Of a stretch of DNA of 64,000 nt, positions 7,567 through 16,644 are shown in pieces. The translations under genes were made by a program, and so were the position numbers. The stretch lies in NCBI RefSeq assembly GCF_041514305.1, contig NZ_JBGMWH010000002.1:124001-188000 (forward strand), in the 5' to 3' direction. Positions within the stretch are counted from its first letter, which is position 1. Each line of letters starts with the position of its first letter. The notes beneath the pieces were generated by a model. The model was not told where the DNA came from and did no database searches. It saw nothing but the letters and a program-made list of their open reading frames with translations. The DNA comes from Salinarimonas chemoclinalis (GTDB lineage: Bacteria > Pseudomonadota > Alphaproteobacteria > Rhizobiales > Beijerinckiaceae).

Positions 7567-7600
7567 CTTGCTCGCGTGGCGTGTTGAACTCGCGAGCAAG
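7567..7600. promoter_or_regulatory. Perfect 10-bp inverted repeat before the AlpA-type gene
   Basis: CTTGCTCGCG (7567-7576) and CGCGAGCAAG (7591-7600) are exact reverse complements, 14 bases apart, ending 4 bases before ATG 7563. The repeat would overlap the ribosome site, so it could be an autoregulatory operator or an mRNA hairpin limiting translation. Confidence 0.5.
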
Positions 7601-7624
7601 GTGGCGCGTGGACGTGAGGCCCGG

Positions 7625-8410
7625 CTATGTGGATTTGGGCGGGTCGCCCGGACTCCTATCCGACGTTTCGGCCGATGCCGGCCCGCGGCTCGGCTTCGTC
7701 CCGCGCATCCTCATGTACGCGCGGGCGTGCTCACGAAAGATCGGGTTCCCATCGGGCCAGACCGCATCCGGCCAGCCGTCCAGGCCGTGGCGCTTTCCGA
7801 AATCTGAGTAGTACATCGGCCGTACAACGGCTTCGAAGAAGCGTCTATACTCGCGCGACTGCCTCACGACGCCGCCGAATGTTTCCCATCGGCGTGCAAC
7901 GCGATGAAAAAACGATTTACGAAACCAGTTCTTTCGGTTCGACGATCGCATGATGGCGACCTTGGCTCTGTCGAACGCGTCAGCGTGCCGCGAGCCTTCC
8001 TTGACGGCGAGATGAGCAGCCGCAACAAGAAAAGGTCGGGCCTTCTCGTAATAGGCGCCGAATGGATCGCGATCCCATCGCCCTTCGCAGAAATCGCCTT
8101 CATCTATTCTCGGCCGTAACAGATCATCCAGATTTTTAATTGTATTGTATATCTGCAACATTTCGTCTTCGAGAGACGAGCAAATCTCTAGTGATATTCG
8201 CGGATCATAGCCGATCTCATAGACGGTTGTAAGCATTACGCTGAGCCGAACGCTGCTAGGCAACAGCCCATCGGCGCGGATCGCCCGCACAGCGGCTTCG
8301 ATCTCTGCCCACTCCGATTCGGTGTAGCCCGGGAAGCGGATCGGGATGCCCGCGGCCTCTTCCTCGCTATCCCATTCGCCAATGAAGTCGCTCAGGCTGT
8401 CGTCGCTCAC
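7625..8410 (-). CDS. Unknown protein coupled to the integrase
   Basis: It encodes 261 residues from a GTG (8410) that overlaps the integrase stop as GTGA. It begins VSDDSLSDFIGEWDSEEEAA and has an aromatic- and charge-rich body (AIMRSSNRKNWFRKSFFHRV; ends near GLDGWPDAVWPDG). No signal peptide or membrane segment is visible. The 7,900-8,300 stretch is visibly richer in A/T than its surroundings, a sign of separate origin. No family is recognised. Its site between integrase and the end of the operon is typical for cargo such as a defence or regulatory gene, but nothing in the sequence proves this. Confidence 0.6.
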   Translation of the reverse strand: MSDDSLSDFIGEWDSEEEAAGIPIRFPGYTESEWAEIEAAVRAIRADGLLPSSVRLSVMLTTVYEIGYDPRISLEICSSLEDEMLQIYNTIKNLDDLLRPRIDEGDFCEGRWDRDPFGAYYEKARPFLVAAAHLAVKEGSRHADAFDRAKVAIMRSSNRKNWFRKSFFHRVARRWETFGGVVRQSREYRRFFEAVVRPMYYSDFGKRHGLDGWPDAVWPDGNPIFREHARAYMRMRGTKPSRGPASAETSDRSPGDPPKST

Positions 8411-9687
8411 GCCCCGGCCCTCCGCAGCTCGACCACGTTCCCCGCCGGCCGATCGCCCACCAGACCGGCGACGAACCGGCCCCACGTCTCGAGCGCGTCC
8501 CGGCGCTCGTCGAGGAAGGCGTGCCGCTGGTAGACGGCGACGATGCCGCCCATGCTCCCGCCGGTGTGGTTGAGGGCCTTCTCGGTCACGTGCACGGGGA
8601 CGCCGAGCCGGGCGCACCCGCTGGCGAAGGTCCTGCGCAGGTCGTGGAGCCGCCACGGTGCCAGGGCCTCCCCATCGGGCATGAAGTCGCCCGCGGCTTC
8701 CTCGAGCCGCGCGAGGGCCTTCGTGACGCCAGAGAAGGGGGAGGCGCCCGTCGTCGTGAACAGGTAGACGGCGCGCGTCTCGCCTTCCGCGGCGATCCGC
8801 GGAAGACCGCGCAGGATCTCCAGCGCCGGCGCCGACAGGTGCACGACATGCGCCCGGTCCGTCTTGCTGCGCTCGCGCGGGATGGTCCAGGTCCCCGCGT
8901 CGAGATCGAATTCGGACCATCGCGCCTCGAGCACTTCGGAGCGGCGTTGACCGGTGAGGATGAGCATCTGGACCGCGCGCCCGAACGGGTACCCGACGTG
9001 CTCGGCGGCCCGGTAGATCGCGCGCAGCTCGGCGTCGGTGAGGACCCGATCACGGGACGTCTCGGCGCTCGGCTTGGAGATGCCGGCCGCGGGCGACGCG
9101 GGGATGATCTCGCGCTCGACGCACCACGCGAAGAACGGCTTCATGCGGTCCAGGAGCCGATTCGCCATGATCGGGGCGCCGCGGCTCACAACCCCGTCGA
9201 GAAGGTCGCGGACGTCCCGCCGGGTGATCGTGCGCACGTCCCGCGCGCCCCATGCCGCGCCGACGTCGCCGGCCGTGAGGTAGCGCGCCACGACGTCGGC
9301 GGTGCGCATCCGCGGGCGCACGACGCGGTCGAGGTACTCCCCCGCCACGGTCGAGAACCGGAAGCGGTCCGCGCGCTCGGCGGCGCGCTCTTCGGCCCGC
9401 TCGCCGGCGGGATCGATCCCGCGCTCGACCTTCGCCGCGGCTTCGTTCGCCATGGCGCGGGCGGCGCGCAGGCCGATCTCGGGATAGCTCTTCGGAAGGG
9501 TCCACTTCCGGGGCTTCCCGCCCATGCGGTAGCGGTAGGCCCAGCTCTTGGCGCCGGACTTGCCCACTACGAGATAGAGCCCGCCGCCGGCGGGGATCTC
9601 GGTGCGCTCGCCGTTCTTCGGCTTCGCCGCGGCAACGGCCGCGTCGGTGAGGGTGCGCGTCCGCTTCGTCGTGGTGGTCGTCGCCAT
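8407..9687 (-). CDS. int: Tyrosine recombinase integrase (DUF4102/P4 type)
   Basis: The 426-residue protein has the standard domain order: DUF4102 arm-binding domain (residues 10-100, AAVAAAKPKNGERTEIPAGG), SAM-like core-binding domain (110-200) and catalytic domain (215-400). The active-site set is visible: Arg248 in LTGQRRSEV, Lys275 in SKTDRAH, His348/Arg351 in LHDLRRTF, His374 in LNHTGG and Tyr386 in VAVYQRH. It should integrate the element at the tRNA-Arg 3' end found 170 bases from its start codon. GTTACCC-type sites lie 14-61 bases upstream. Confidence 0.93.
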   Translation of the reverse strand: MATTTTTKRTRTLTDAAVAAAKPKNGERTEIPAGGGLYLVVGKSGAKSWAYRYRMGGKPRKWTLPKSYPEIGLRAARAMANEAAAKVERGIDPAGERAEERAAERADRFRFSTVAGEYLDRVVRPRMRTADVVARYLTAGDVGAAWGARDVRTITRRDVRDLLDGVVSRGAPIMANRLLDRMKPFFAWCVEREIIPASPAAGISKPSAETSRDRVLTDAELRAIYRAAEHVGYPFGRAVQMLILTGQRRSEVLEARWSEFDLDAGTWTIPRERSKTDRAHVVHLSAPALEILRGLPRIAAEGETRAVYLFTTTGASPFSGVTKALARLEEAAGDFMPDGEALAPWRLHDLRRTFASGCARLGVPVHVTEKALNHTGGSMGGIVAVYQRHAFLDERRDALETWGRFVAGLVGDRPAGNVVELRRAGA

Positions 9688-9700
9688 GGAGTCGGCCCCC

Positions 9701-9748
9701 GGGGTAACGCCCGGGGTAACACGCGAGGGTGATTTCTCGCGTTACCCC
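9701..9748. promoter_or_regulatory. GGGGTAAC operator-like cluster before the integrase
   Basis: GGGGTAAC occurs at 9701 and 9713 (12 bases apart) and its complement GTTACCCC at 9741. The second and third copies are arms of a larger imperfect palindrome with GCGAG/CTCGC arms. The heptamer is the same as that found before the ATPase operon, there as a 13-base pair. Confidence 0.55.
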
Positions 9749-9855
9749 GTGATGGCATCGTGTCCCCTCAAATGCGCCGGAACGCTCGGCGTGTCAAGGG
9801 ATCGATGATCGGGGATGCAGTGTGATGAGGGGGTCTGATAGGGCCTCTGGAGGGT

Positions 9856-9900
9856 CTTCTAAGCACTAGGTCGCAGGTTCGAGCCCTGCCGGGGTCGCCA
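9856..9900 (+). other. Attachment site: 3' fragment of tRNA-Arg(TCT)
   Basis: The stretch reads as the 3' part of a tRNA: anticodon loop CTTCTAA (anticodon TCT) at 9856-9862, variable loop AGGTC, T arm GCAGG-TTCGAGC-CCTGC, then the 3' acceptor strand and an encoded CCA at 9898-9900. No matching D arm, anticodon 5' strand or acceptor 5' strand lies upstream, so it is a fragment and not a gene. It sits next to the integrase at the border between the phage-like element and ordinary chromosomal genes, as expected for the duplicated attachment core. The intact tRNA should lie at the other end, left of the window. Confidence 0.75.
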
Positions 9901-9945
9901 CGTTCCGCGGGCCGCTGGAGCGCGCGCACGCCCGCGACGGGCCGG

Positions 9946-10155
9946 TCAGGGTTCGTCCTCCCTCAGCCGCAGGGCGATACGGGCGAATTGATAGGAGCCG
10001 ACGGCGAGCCCTCCGAGAACGAGCCCGGCACCCATGTCTGCAGCGCCGATGAGCGCCGTCGAGGCCAGCACGAGGAAAGCGACCGTGCATGCGAGGCCGG
10101 TCCAGTACAGGAGCAGCCCGATCCGACCCTTGATGGTCCCGCGCGCGCGCTTCAT
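9946..10155 (-). CDS. Small two-helix membrane protein
   Basis: It has 69 residues: a basic start (MKRARGTIKGRIG), then two hydrophobic segments at about residues 13-35 and 41-57, and a charged end RLREDEP. No known family. It is the first gene outside the integrated element, reading toward the attachment site, and 186 bases separate it from the lipoprotein gene. Small size leaves some doubt that it is real. Confidence 0.45.
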   Translation of the reverse strand: MKRARGTIKGRIGLLLYWTGLACTVAFLVLASTALIGAADMGAGLVLGGLAVGSYQFARIALRLREDEP

Positions 10156-10313
10156 CCTGACCTTCGGTCTCGTCGGCGACCCGATGTGCCGCAGTATGCG
10201 TGCGATCGCCGCAGTCGTCGACCGGCGGAGGGCGGGCGGCGACGATCGTCTCGGGTTCGCGTGAACCGTCCCTACCGACGCGACGGGCGGTTAACACGCG
10301 CGGAACGGCGTCG

Positions 10314-10342
10314 GGCCGGCGGGGCGCGTCGGCCCGCCGGCC
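10314..10342 (-). terminator. Strong G/C hairpin at the end of the lipoprotein gene
   Basis: GGCCGGCGGG (10314-10323) and CCCGCCGGCC (10333-10342) form a perfect 10-bp stem with a 9-base loop, beginning at the stop codon of the lipoprotein gene. There is no clear T run, so termination may be Rho-assisted or the hairpin may protect the mRNA end. Confidence 0.45.
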
Positions 10343-10905
10343 TACAGGACCTCCCAGCCGCGCCCCTCGATCCGCCGCAGCCGCGTGCCGGTCGAATCGT
10401 CGCGCGTGGCGTCGGCGTCGTGCGTGGCCGCCGGCTGCCGAGCGGCGGGTGGCGGCCTGGGACCGGCTGCGGCCGCGCGCGCCGCCTCGGCTCCCGGCGT
10501 CGCGGCCGTGGCGTCGGGCGTCGCGGCTTCGGGCGTGGCATCCGAGTGCGTGACGCGCACCTGCGCTCCCGGCTGAACGAGGATGCTCGGCCGCGCCGAC
10601 GGCTCCTCCGGCGCGGCGGCGGGTTCATCCGCTGGCGTGCCCCGTCCGGGTGGCGGCGTCGTGCGCGGCGCCTCGATCCTGACGGACGTCGGAGCAGCCG
10701 GAGGCACGGACATTGCGGGCGGCGGCGCGGGCGCCGGAGCGCGTGCGAGCTCGGCCTCCGGGAGGGGATGGCTCCAGCGGTAGAGCTGAGCCAGGAAGGG
10801 GTTGCGCACCGTGTCGGACGTGCGCAGGAGCTCGCGGTCGGCGGTTCCGCACCCGGCGAGGATTGGAGCGACGAGGAGCAGCCCGAAGATGCGCTTGGTG
10901 ATCAT
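10342..10905 (-). CDS. Pro/Ala-rich lipoprotein
   Basis: The 187-residue product has a lipoprotein signal peptide (MITKRIFGLLLVAPILAGC, lipobox LAGC with Cys19). The mature part starts with a short conserved-looking segment (LRTSDTVRNPFLAQLYRWSH). It then becomes Pro/Ala-rich and disordered, ending in RLRRIEGRGWEVL. It should be anchored in the envelope. Function is unknown. It is transcribed away from the nuclease gene across a 218-bp shared promoter region. Confidence 0.65.
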   Translation of the reverse strand: MITKRIFGLLLVAPILAGCGTADRELLRTSDTVRNPFLAQLYRWSHPLPEAELARAPAPAPPPAMSVPPAAPTSVRIEAPRTTPPPGRGTPADEPAAAPEEPSARPSILVQPGAQVRVTHSDATPEAATPDATAATPGAEAARAAAAGPRPPPAARQPAATHDADATRDDSTGTRLRRIEGRGWEVL

Positions 10906-11123
10906 GCCGTCGCGGTCCTGTGTCGTGCACGGGAACGCTGGACGAATATGGTTAACCCTACGTTATCGCGGCCACGCGACATCACCGCGGATAGTGAAGC
11001 TTCGTCGCGGCCGCCGCGTCACGCGCGTGCCCATGCGATGAAAACGCTCCGAAGCCATCGAGAGTAGTGTCGTCTGCGAGTTTTCAAGTTGTATCGCGCC
11101 GTGCCATCCCCTGATATCGGGGG

Positions 11124-11831
11124 ATGCGTTGCCCCGCTCTCCCGCCGATTCTCGGCGTCCTCGCCCTGATGCTCCTCGCCGCCGCACCTGCCGGCGCCGC
11201 CGACGGTGACGTCCATCGCGGGATCGCCCGCGTCGTCGACGGGGACACGATCGTGCTGGCCCGGGAGGGGCGTGCGCCCGACCTGCGCATCCGCCTCTTC
11301 GGAATCGACGCGCCGGAGGGCGATCAGACCTGTACGGACGCGCGCGGGCGCCCTTGGCCGTGTGGGGATTTCGCCGCAGGGCGGCTCGCGCAGCTCGCCG
11401 AGGGGCGCGTCGTCGCCTGCGAGGAACGCGACCGCGATCGATACGAGCGCATCGTCGCGATCTGCCGCGTGGGCGGGCTCGACCTGAACGGCACGATGGT
11501 GGAGGAGGGCTTCGCCTTCGCCTACCGGGAATTCAGCGAGCGATACGTCGCGCAGGAGCGCGCGGCACGCCGGGACCGGCGCGGGGTCTTCGCCGGGCGA
11601 GCGCTCGCGCCGTGGGAGCACCGCGCGGCGCAGCGCACGGGCTCGACCGTGCTCGTGGGGCCGAACGGCTGCACGATCAAGGGGAACATCAGCCGCTCCG
11701 GCCGGCGGCTCTACCACACGCCGGCGAGCCCGAGCTTCGCCGAGACCCGCATCGACGAGGCCAGCGGCGAGCGCTGGTTCTGTAGCGAGGCGGAGGCCCG
11801 CGCCGCCGGCTTCGCGCCAGCGCATCGCTGA
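11124..11831 (+). CDS. Secreted thermonuclease-family protein with C-terminal sunset-like domain
   Basis: The 235-residue protein has a cleavable signal peptide (LMLLAAAPAGAADG). An SNase-like domain follows at residues 28-150: GIARVVDGDTIVL, RIRLFGIDAPEGDQ, YERIVAICRVGGLDLNGTMV. The Asp, Arg and Glu-type positions of the staphylococcal nuclease core are kept. A C-terminal module (CTIKGNISRSGRRLYHTPAS to WFCSEAEARAAGF) matches the sunset-like domain found in other secreted proteins. It probably degrades nucleic acid outside the cytoplasm. Confidence 0.85.
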   Translation: MRCPALPPILGVLALMLLAAAPAGAADGDVHRGIARVVDGDTIVLAREGRAPDLRIRLFGIDAPEGDQTCTDARGRPWPCGDFAAGRLAQLAEGRVVACEERDRDRYERIVAICRVGGLDLNGTMVEEGFAFAYREFSERYVAQERAARRDRRGVFAGRALAPWEHRAAQRTGSTVLVGPNGCTIKGNISRSGRRLYHTPASPSFAETRIDEASGERWFCSEAEARAAGFAPAHR

Positions 11832-11913
11832 GGCGCCACGGCGGCCGGCGGAACCCCCGGCGCCGCGCTCCGTTCCCGTCGCCTCATCGCGAGAGACGAA
11901 CGGGAGCACCATC

Positions 11914-12975
11914 ATGGCGCGGCTGAAGCCCCTGAACGAGCAGGTCATCGTCCTCACCGGCGCCACGAGCGGCATCGGACTCGTCACCGCGCGCCGGCTG
12001 GCCGCGGAGGGTGCGAGCCTGGTGCTCGCCGCGCGCAACGTGGACGCGCTCGAGGGTGTCGCTCGCGAGCTGCGCGAGGGCGGCACGCGGGTCGCGACCT
12101 GCGTCGCCGACGTCGGCGAGGAGCGCGACGTCATGCGCATCGGCGACCAGGCGGTCCGCACCTACGGCGGGTTCGACACCTGGATCAACAACGCGGGCGT
12201 TGCGATCTACGGGCGTATCGACGAGGTCGAGACGCAGGACATGCGCCGTCTGTTCGACACGAACTTCTGGGGCACCGTCTACGGCTGCCGCGTGGCGGTG
12301 GCGCATTTCCGCGCCCGGGGCGGGGGCAAGATCGTCAACGTCGGCTCCGTGCTCGGCGACCGGGCGATCCCGCTGCAGGGGCCGTATTCCGCCTCCAAAG
12401 CCGCGGTGCGCGGCTTCACCGAGGCGCTGCGGTCGGAGATGGACGCTACCGACGCACGGGTCTCCATCACGCTGATCAAGCCGTCCGCGATCAACACGCC
12501 CTACAAGGAGCACGCGAAGAACTACCTCGACCACGCGCCGCAGAACCCGCCCCCGGTCTACGAGCCGGAGACGGTGGCGCGGGCCATCCTCCACGCTTGC
12601 ACCCACGACGTGCGCGATCTCGTCGTCGGTGGCGGCGGGCGGCTGATCGCATGGGGCGCGAGCCTCGCGCCGCGCGCGGCCGACCGGCTGATGGGCCGCA
12701 TCATGCCGGGTCTCCAGCAGTCGGACCGCCCGGCTGGGCCGCGCCACGACACGAGCCTCTACCGGCCCGGGCGCGACGGGGCCGAGCGCAGCGCGTATCC
12801 GTTCACGCTGAAGACCTCCGCCTATACCCAGGCGATGATGCACCCGGGTCTCGCCACCGCCGCCGCGGTGGCGGCAGGGGCCGGGATCGCGGCGCTCGTC
12901 TACGCCGCGGGCGGGCGGCGCGGACGCGGGCCGTCGGGCCGCGCGACCCCGCGCGCCGTCATCCACCGTCACTGA
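11914..12975 (+). CDS. SDR-family oxidoreductase with C-terminal membrane segment
   Basis: The protein has 353 residues. The classical short-chain dehydrogenase features are present: TGATSGIG cofactor loop at 15-22, NNAG at 92-95, catalytic Ser145, Tyr158 and Lys162 (YSASK). A hydrophobic stretch near residues 309-328 (TAAAVAAGAGIAALVYAAGG) follows a linker and may anchor it to the membrane. The substrate cannot be read from the sequence. Its 3' end overlaps the opposing DUF6653-like gene by 17 bases. Confidence 0.8.
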   Translation: MARLKPLNEQVIVLTGATSGIGLVTARRLAAEGASLVLAARNVDALEGVARELREGGTRVATCVADVGEERDVMRIGDQAVRTYGGFDTWINNAGVAIYGRIDEVETQDMRRLFDTNFWGTVYGCRVAVAHFRARGGGKIVNVGSVLGDRAIPLQGPYSASKAAVRGFTEALRSEMDATDARVSITLIKPSAINTPYKEHAKNYLDHAPQNPPPVYEPETVARAILHACTHDVRDLVVGGGGRLIAWGASLAPRAADRLMGRIMPGLQQSDRPAGPRHDTSLYRPGRDGAERSAYPFTLKTSAYTQAMMHPGLATAAAVAAGAGIAALVYAAGGRRGRGPSGRATPRAVIHRH

Positions 12976-13489
12976 CGGGGCGGCGCAGCCAGGCCTCGTA
13001 TCGTGGCTCGACACGGCGCATGTCGTCGTAGAGCCACACCATCCGGTCGAGGAACCAGAGCTTGCCGGCGTAGACGAGGGCCATGCCGAACGCGGTCGGC
13101 CACGGGTCGAGCGCCCACAGCCCCCAGGCGAGGAACGGCACGCCCGCGGCGGCCAGAGCCGTCAGCCGGTTCGCCATGACCCGATGATGGGCCGGGATCG
13201 GTACCGCGTCGCGGGCGAGCAGCACGCGCTCGCCGAACGTCGCCTTCGATGCCCAATTGTCGGTGGAGGCCGGGCGCGGCGTCATGCGCGTGTTCGCCCA
13301 GGTGAACGCCGCCACCGCCGCGACCGCCGCGAGCGCCCACCACCCGATCCAGGTCCGCGACCAGATCGCCGCGACGAGGAGCGGCAGGCCCAGCAGCATG
13401 CGCGTGTAGACGCTCGCGGGGTGCGCGTGCCGCTCCCAGGCCGCATCGTCCATCGCCATCAGGCGCTCGGACGCCTCGAAGATGTCCAT
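12959..13489 (-). CDS. DUF6653-like membrane protein
   Basis: It encodes 176 residues from ATG 13489 (MDIFEASERLMAMDDAAWER). Hydrophobic segments appear near residues 30-48, 50-65 and 112-140. The motifs TDNWASKATFGERVLL, IPAHHRVMANRLTAL and FLDRMVWLYDDM fit the DUF6653 family. Function is unknown. It is divergent from the arsenic operon across 145 bp, so a shared arsenic response is possible but not shown. Confidence 0.65.
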   Translation of the reverse strand: MDIFEASERLMAMDDAAWERHAHPASVYTRMLLGLPLLVAAIWSRTWIGWWALAAVAAVAAFTWANTRMTPRPASTDNWASKATFGERVLLARDAVPIPAHHRVMANRLTALAAAGVPFLAWGLWALDPWPTAFGMALVYAGKLWFLDRMVWLYDDMRRVEPRYEAWLRRPVSDGG

Positions 13490-13593
13490 CACCGCCGTCC
13501 TCCGCGAAGACGCGCCTCGCCACGCAGGGCGCTGCGGGCCGTCACCACGTATCCCGCCCGGCGCGGGCCGTCGAGACTCGACAGGCGCCGGCA

Positions 13594-13621
13594 CATATGA
13601 TACGAGATTTCGAGAGATATG
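13594..13621. promoter_or_regulatory. Possible ArsR operator
   Basis: An A/T-rich island upstream of the ArsR-ArsC start contains CATAT (13594-13598) and ATATG (13617-13621) as inverted arms around a CGAGATTTCGAG centre. ArsR sites are commonly A/T-rich imperfect palindromes directly upstream of arsR. The match is by position and composition only. Confidence 0.35.
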
Positions 13622-13634
13622 GAGATATGGAATC

Positions 13635-14510
13635 GTGCTCGAACGCGACGCGCTCTCCGCCTTCTCGGCGCTGTCACAGGAAACGCGGCTGCGCGTGCTG
13701 AGGCTGCTCGTGCGGGCGGGAGAGGCGGGCATGGCCGCCGGCGCCATCGGCGAGGCGGTGGGCGTGTCGTCCTCGAGCCTGTCGTTCCACCTGTCGCATC
13801 TCGAGCGCGCCGGCCTCGTCGCGGGCCGGCGCGAGAGCCGCTCGATCGTCTATCGGGCGCGGCTGGACAGCCTGACGGATCTCGTGCGCTTCCTCCTGGA
13901 GGAGTGCTGCGGGGGGCGCCCGGAGGTCTGCGCGCCGATCCTGGGGAGCCTGCCCATGCCCGCCACGATGCCGGACCGCGTCTACAACGTGCTCTTCCTC
14001 TGCTCGGGCAACAGCGCCCGCTCGATCATGGCCGAGAGCCTCCTGCGCAAGGAGGGCGGAGGGCGCTTTTGCGCCTTCTCCGCGGGCTCCCGGCCCAAGG
14101 GCGCCGTCGACCCGCTGGCGCTGAAGGTGCTCGCGGCCTTCGACATGCCCACCGAGAACCTGCGCTCGAAGTCCTGGTCCGAATTCGCCGATCCCGGCGC
14201 GCCGCAGCTCGATTTCGTCTTCACCGTCTGCGACGCCGCCGCCGGCGAGGCCTGCCCGGTCTGGCCGGGCCAGCCGATGACGGCGCATTGGGGCATCGAG
14301 GACCCCGCGGCGATCGAGGGCACGCCCTTCGAGCGCGAGCGCGCCTTCGGCCAGGCCTTCCGCTACCTGAAGAACCGCATCGGCGTGTTCATGAGCCTGC
14401 CGATCGCGAGCCTCGACCGGCTCGCCCTGTCGAGGAAGCTCGACGAGATCGGCACGCTCGGGGGCGCATCGACCGGCGCCGTCGTCCCGTTCCAGCGCGA
14501 GAGCGCCTGA
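13635..14510 (+). CDS. ArsR repressor fused to arsenate reductase ArsC
   Basis: It starts at GTG 13635 (291 residues). Residues 1-88 are an ArsR-type winged helix (ALSQETRLRVLRLLV, GVSSSSLSFHLSHLERAGL). Cys91, Cys92 and Cys99 in EECCGGRPEVC could bind As(III). Residues 113-260 are a low-molecular-weight-phosphatase-type arsenate reductase with the active loop CSGNSARS (Cys123) and a second Cys pair region VCDAAAGEAC. The fusion couples As(III) sensing to As(V) reduction in one chain. It is the first gene of the ars operon, 2 bases before acr3. An upstream in-frame extension to 13482 has no protein-like sequence. Confidence 0.85.
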   Translation: MLERDALSAFSALSQETRLRVLRLLVRAGEAGMAAGAIGEAVGVSSSSLSFHLSHLERAGLVAGRRESRSIVYRARLDSLTDLVRFLLEECCGGRPEVCAPILGSLPMPATMPDRVYNVLFLCSGNSARSIMAESLLRKEGGGRFCAFSAGSRPKGAVDPLALKVLAAFDMPTENLRSKSWSEFADPGAPQLDFVFTVCDAAAGEACPVWPGQPMTAHWGIEDPAAIEGTPFERERAFGQAFRYLKNRIGVFMSLPIASLDRLALSRKLDEIGTLGGASTGAVVPFQRESA

Positions 14511-14512
14511 TC

Positions 14513-15574
<1,062 letters not shown>

Positions 15575-15593
15575 CCTTCGAAGGACATCTGCC

Positions 15594-16643
15594 ATGACCC
15601 TGCGCGTCGGAATCAACGGCCTCGGCCGCATCGGCAGGCTCGCGCTGCGCGCCGCGCTCGGCGGCGCCGAGCGGCCCGACGACGATCCGCGCCGCGGCAA
15701 CCGGCTCGACGTCGTCGCCGTCAACGAGCTCAAGGGCTCGGCGGCGGCGCTCGCGCACCTGATCGAGTTCGACTCGGTGCAGGGTCGCTGGCGCGCGTCG
15801 ATCCGGGCCGAGGCGGAAGGTACGATCCGGATCGGCGACGCCTCGATCGCGTTCTCGCAGCACCGCGCGCCCGGCGACATCCCCTGGGGCGATCTCGGCG
15901 TCGACGTCGTGATCGAGGCGACGGGCAAGTTCCTGACGCCAGACGTGCTCGAGGGCCATCTCGCGCGCGGCGCCAAGCGCGTCGTCGTCGCCGCGCCGGT
16001 GAAGGACCCCAGCGTGCTCAACGTCGTCGTCGGCGTGAACGAGCACCTCTACGATCCCGCGCGCCACCCGATCGTGACGGCGGCCTCGTGCACCACGAAC
16101 TGCCTGGCTCCGGTGGTGAAGGTGGTGCACGAGGCGATCGGCATACGGCACGGCCAGATCACGACGATCCATGATCCGACCAACACCAACGTCGTCACCG
16201 ACGCGGTGCACGAGGACCTGCGCCGGGCCCGCTCGGCCATGCTCTCGCTGCAGCCGACGACGACGGGGAGCGCGACCGCCATCGCGCTGATCTATCCCGA
16301 GCTGAAGGGCAAGCTGAACGGCCACGCCGTCCGCGCGCCGGTACTGAACGCCTCGCTGACGGATTGCGTCTTCGAGCTCGCCCGCGAGACCACGCCGGAG
16401 GAGGTGAACCGCCTCTTCGCGCAGGCCGCGGCGGGGCCGCTCGCGGGTATCCTCGGCTACGAGGAGCGCCCCCTCGTCTCCGCCGACTACGCGCGGGACA
16501 CCCGCTCCTCGATCGTCGACGCGCCCTCGACCATGGTGACGGACGGCACGCTGCTGAAGGTCTACGCCTGGTACGACAACGAGATGGGCTACGCCTGCCG
16601 CATGGTCGACCTCGTCACCCACATGGCGAAGACGGGGATCTGA
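15594..16643 (+). CDS. ArsJ-associated glyceraldehyde-3-phosphate dehydrogenase
   Basis: It has 349 residues: Rossmann start RVGINGLGRIGRLALR, catalytic Cys in ASCTTNC, and end motif WYDNEMGYACRMVDLV. GAPDH encoded beside arsJ uses arsenate in place of phosphate to make unstable 1-arseno-3-phosphoglycerate, which ArsJ exports. The placement directly before arsJ (1 base gap) and after acr3 marks this as the arsenic-dedicated copy and not the glycolytic one. Confidence 0.9.
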   Translation: MTLRVGINGLGRIGRLALRAALGGAERPDDDPRRGNRLDVVAVNELKGSAAALAHLIEFDSVQGRWRASIRAEAEGTIRIGDASIAFSQHRAPGDIPWGDLGVDVVIEATGKFLTPDVLEGHLARGAKRVVVAAPVKDPSVLNVVVGVNEHLYDPARHPIVTAASCTTNCLAPVVKVVHEAIGIRHGQITTIHDPTNTNVVTDAVHEDLRRARSAMLSLQPTTTGSATAIALIYPELKGKLNGHAVRAPVLNASLTDCVFELARETTPEEVNRLFAQAAAGPLAGILGYEERPLVSADYARDTRSSIVDAPSTMVTDGTLLKVYAWYDNEMGYACRMVDLVTHMAKTGI

Positions 16644-16644
16644 C

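Noticed and set aside
9820..9900. Complete tRNA gene at the element border
   Set aside because: No D arm, no 5' acceptor strand and no matching 5' anticodon stem are present; only the 3' part from the anticodon loop fits a tRNA.
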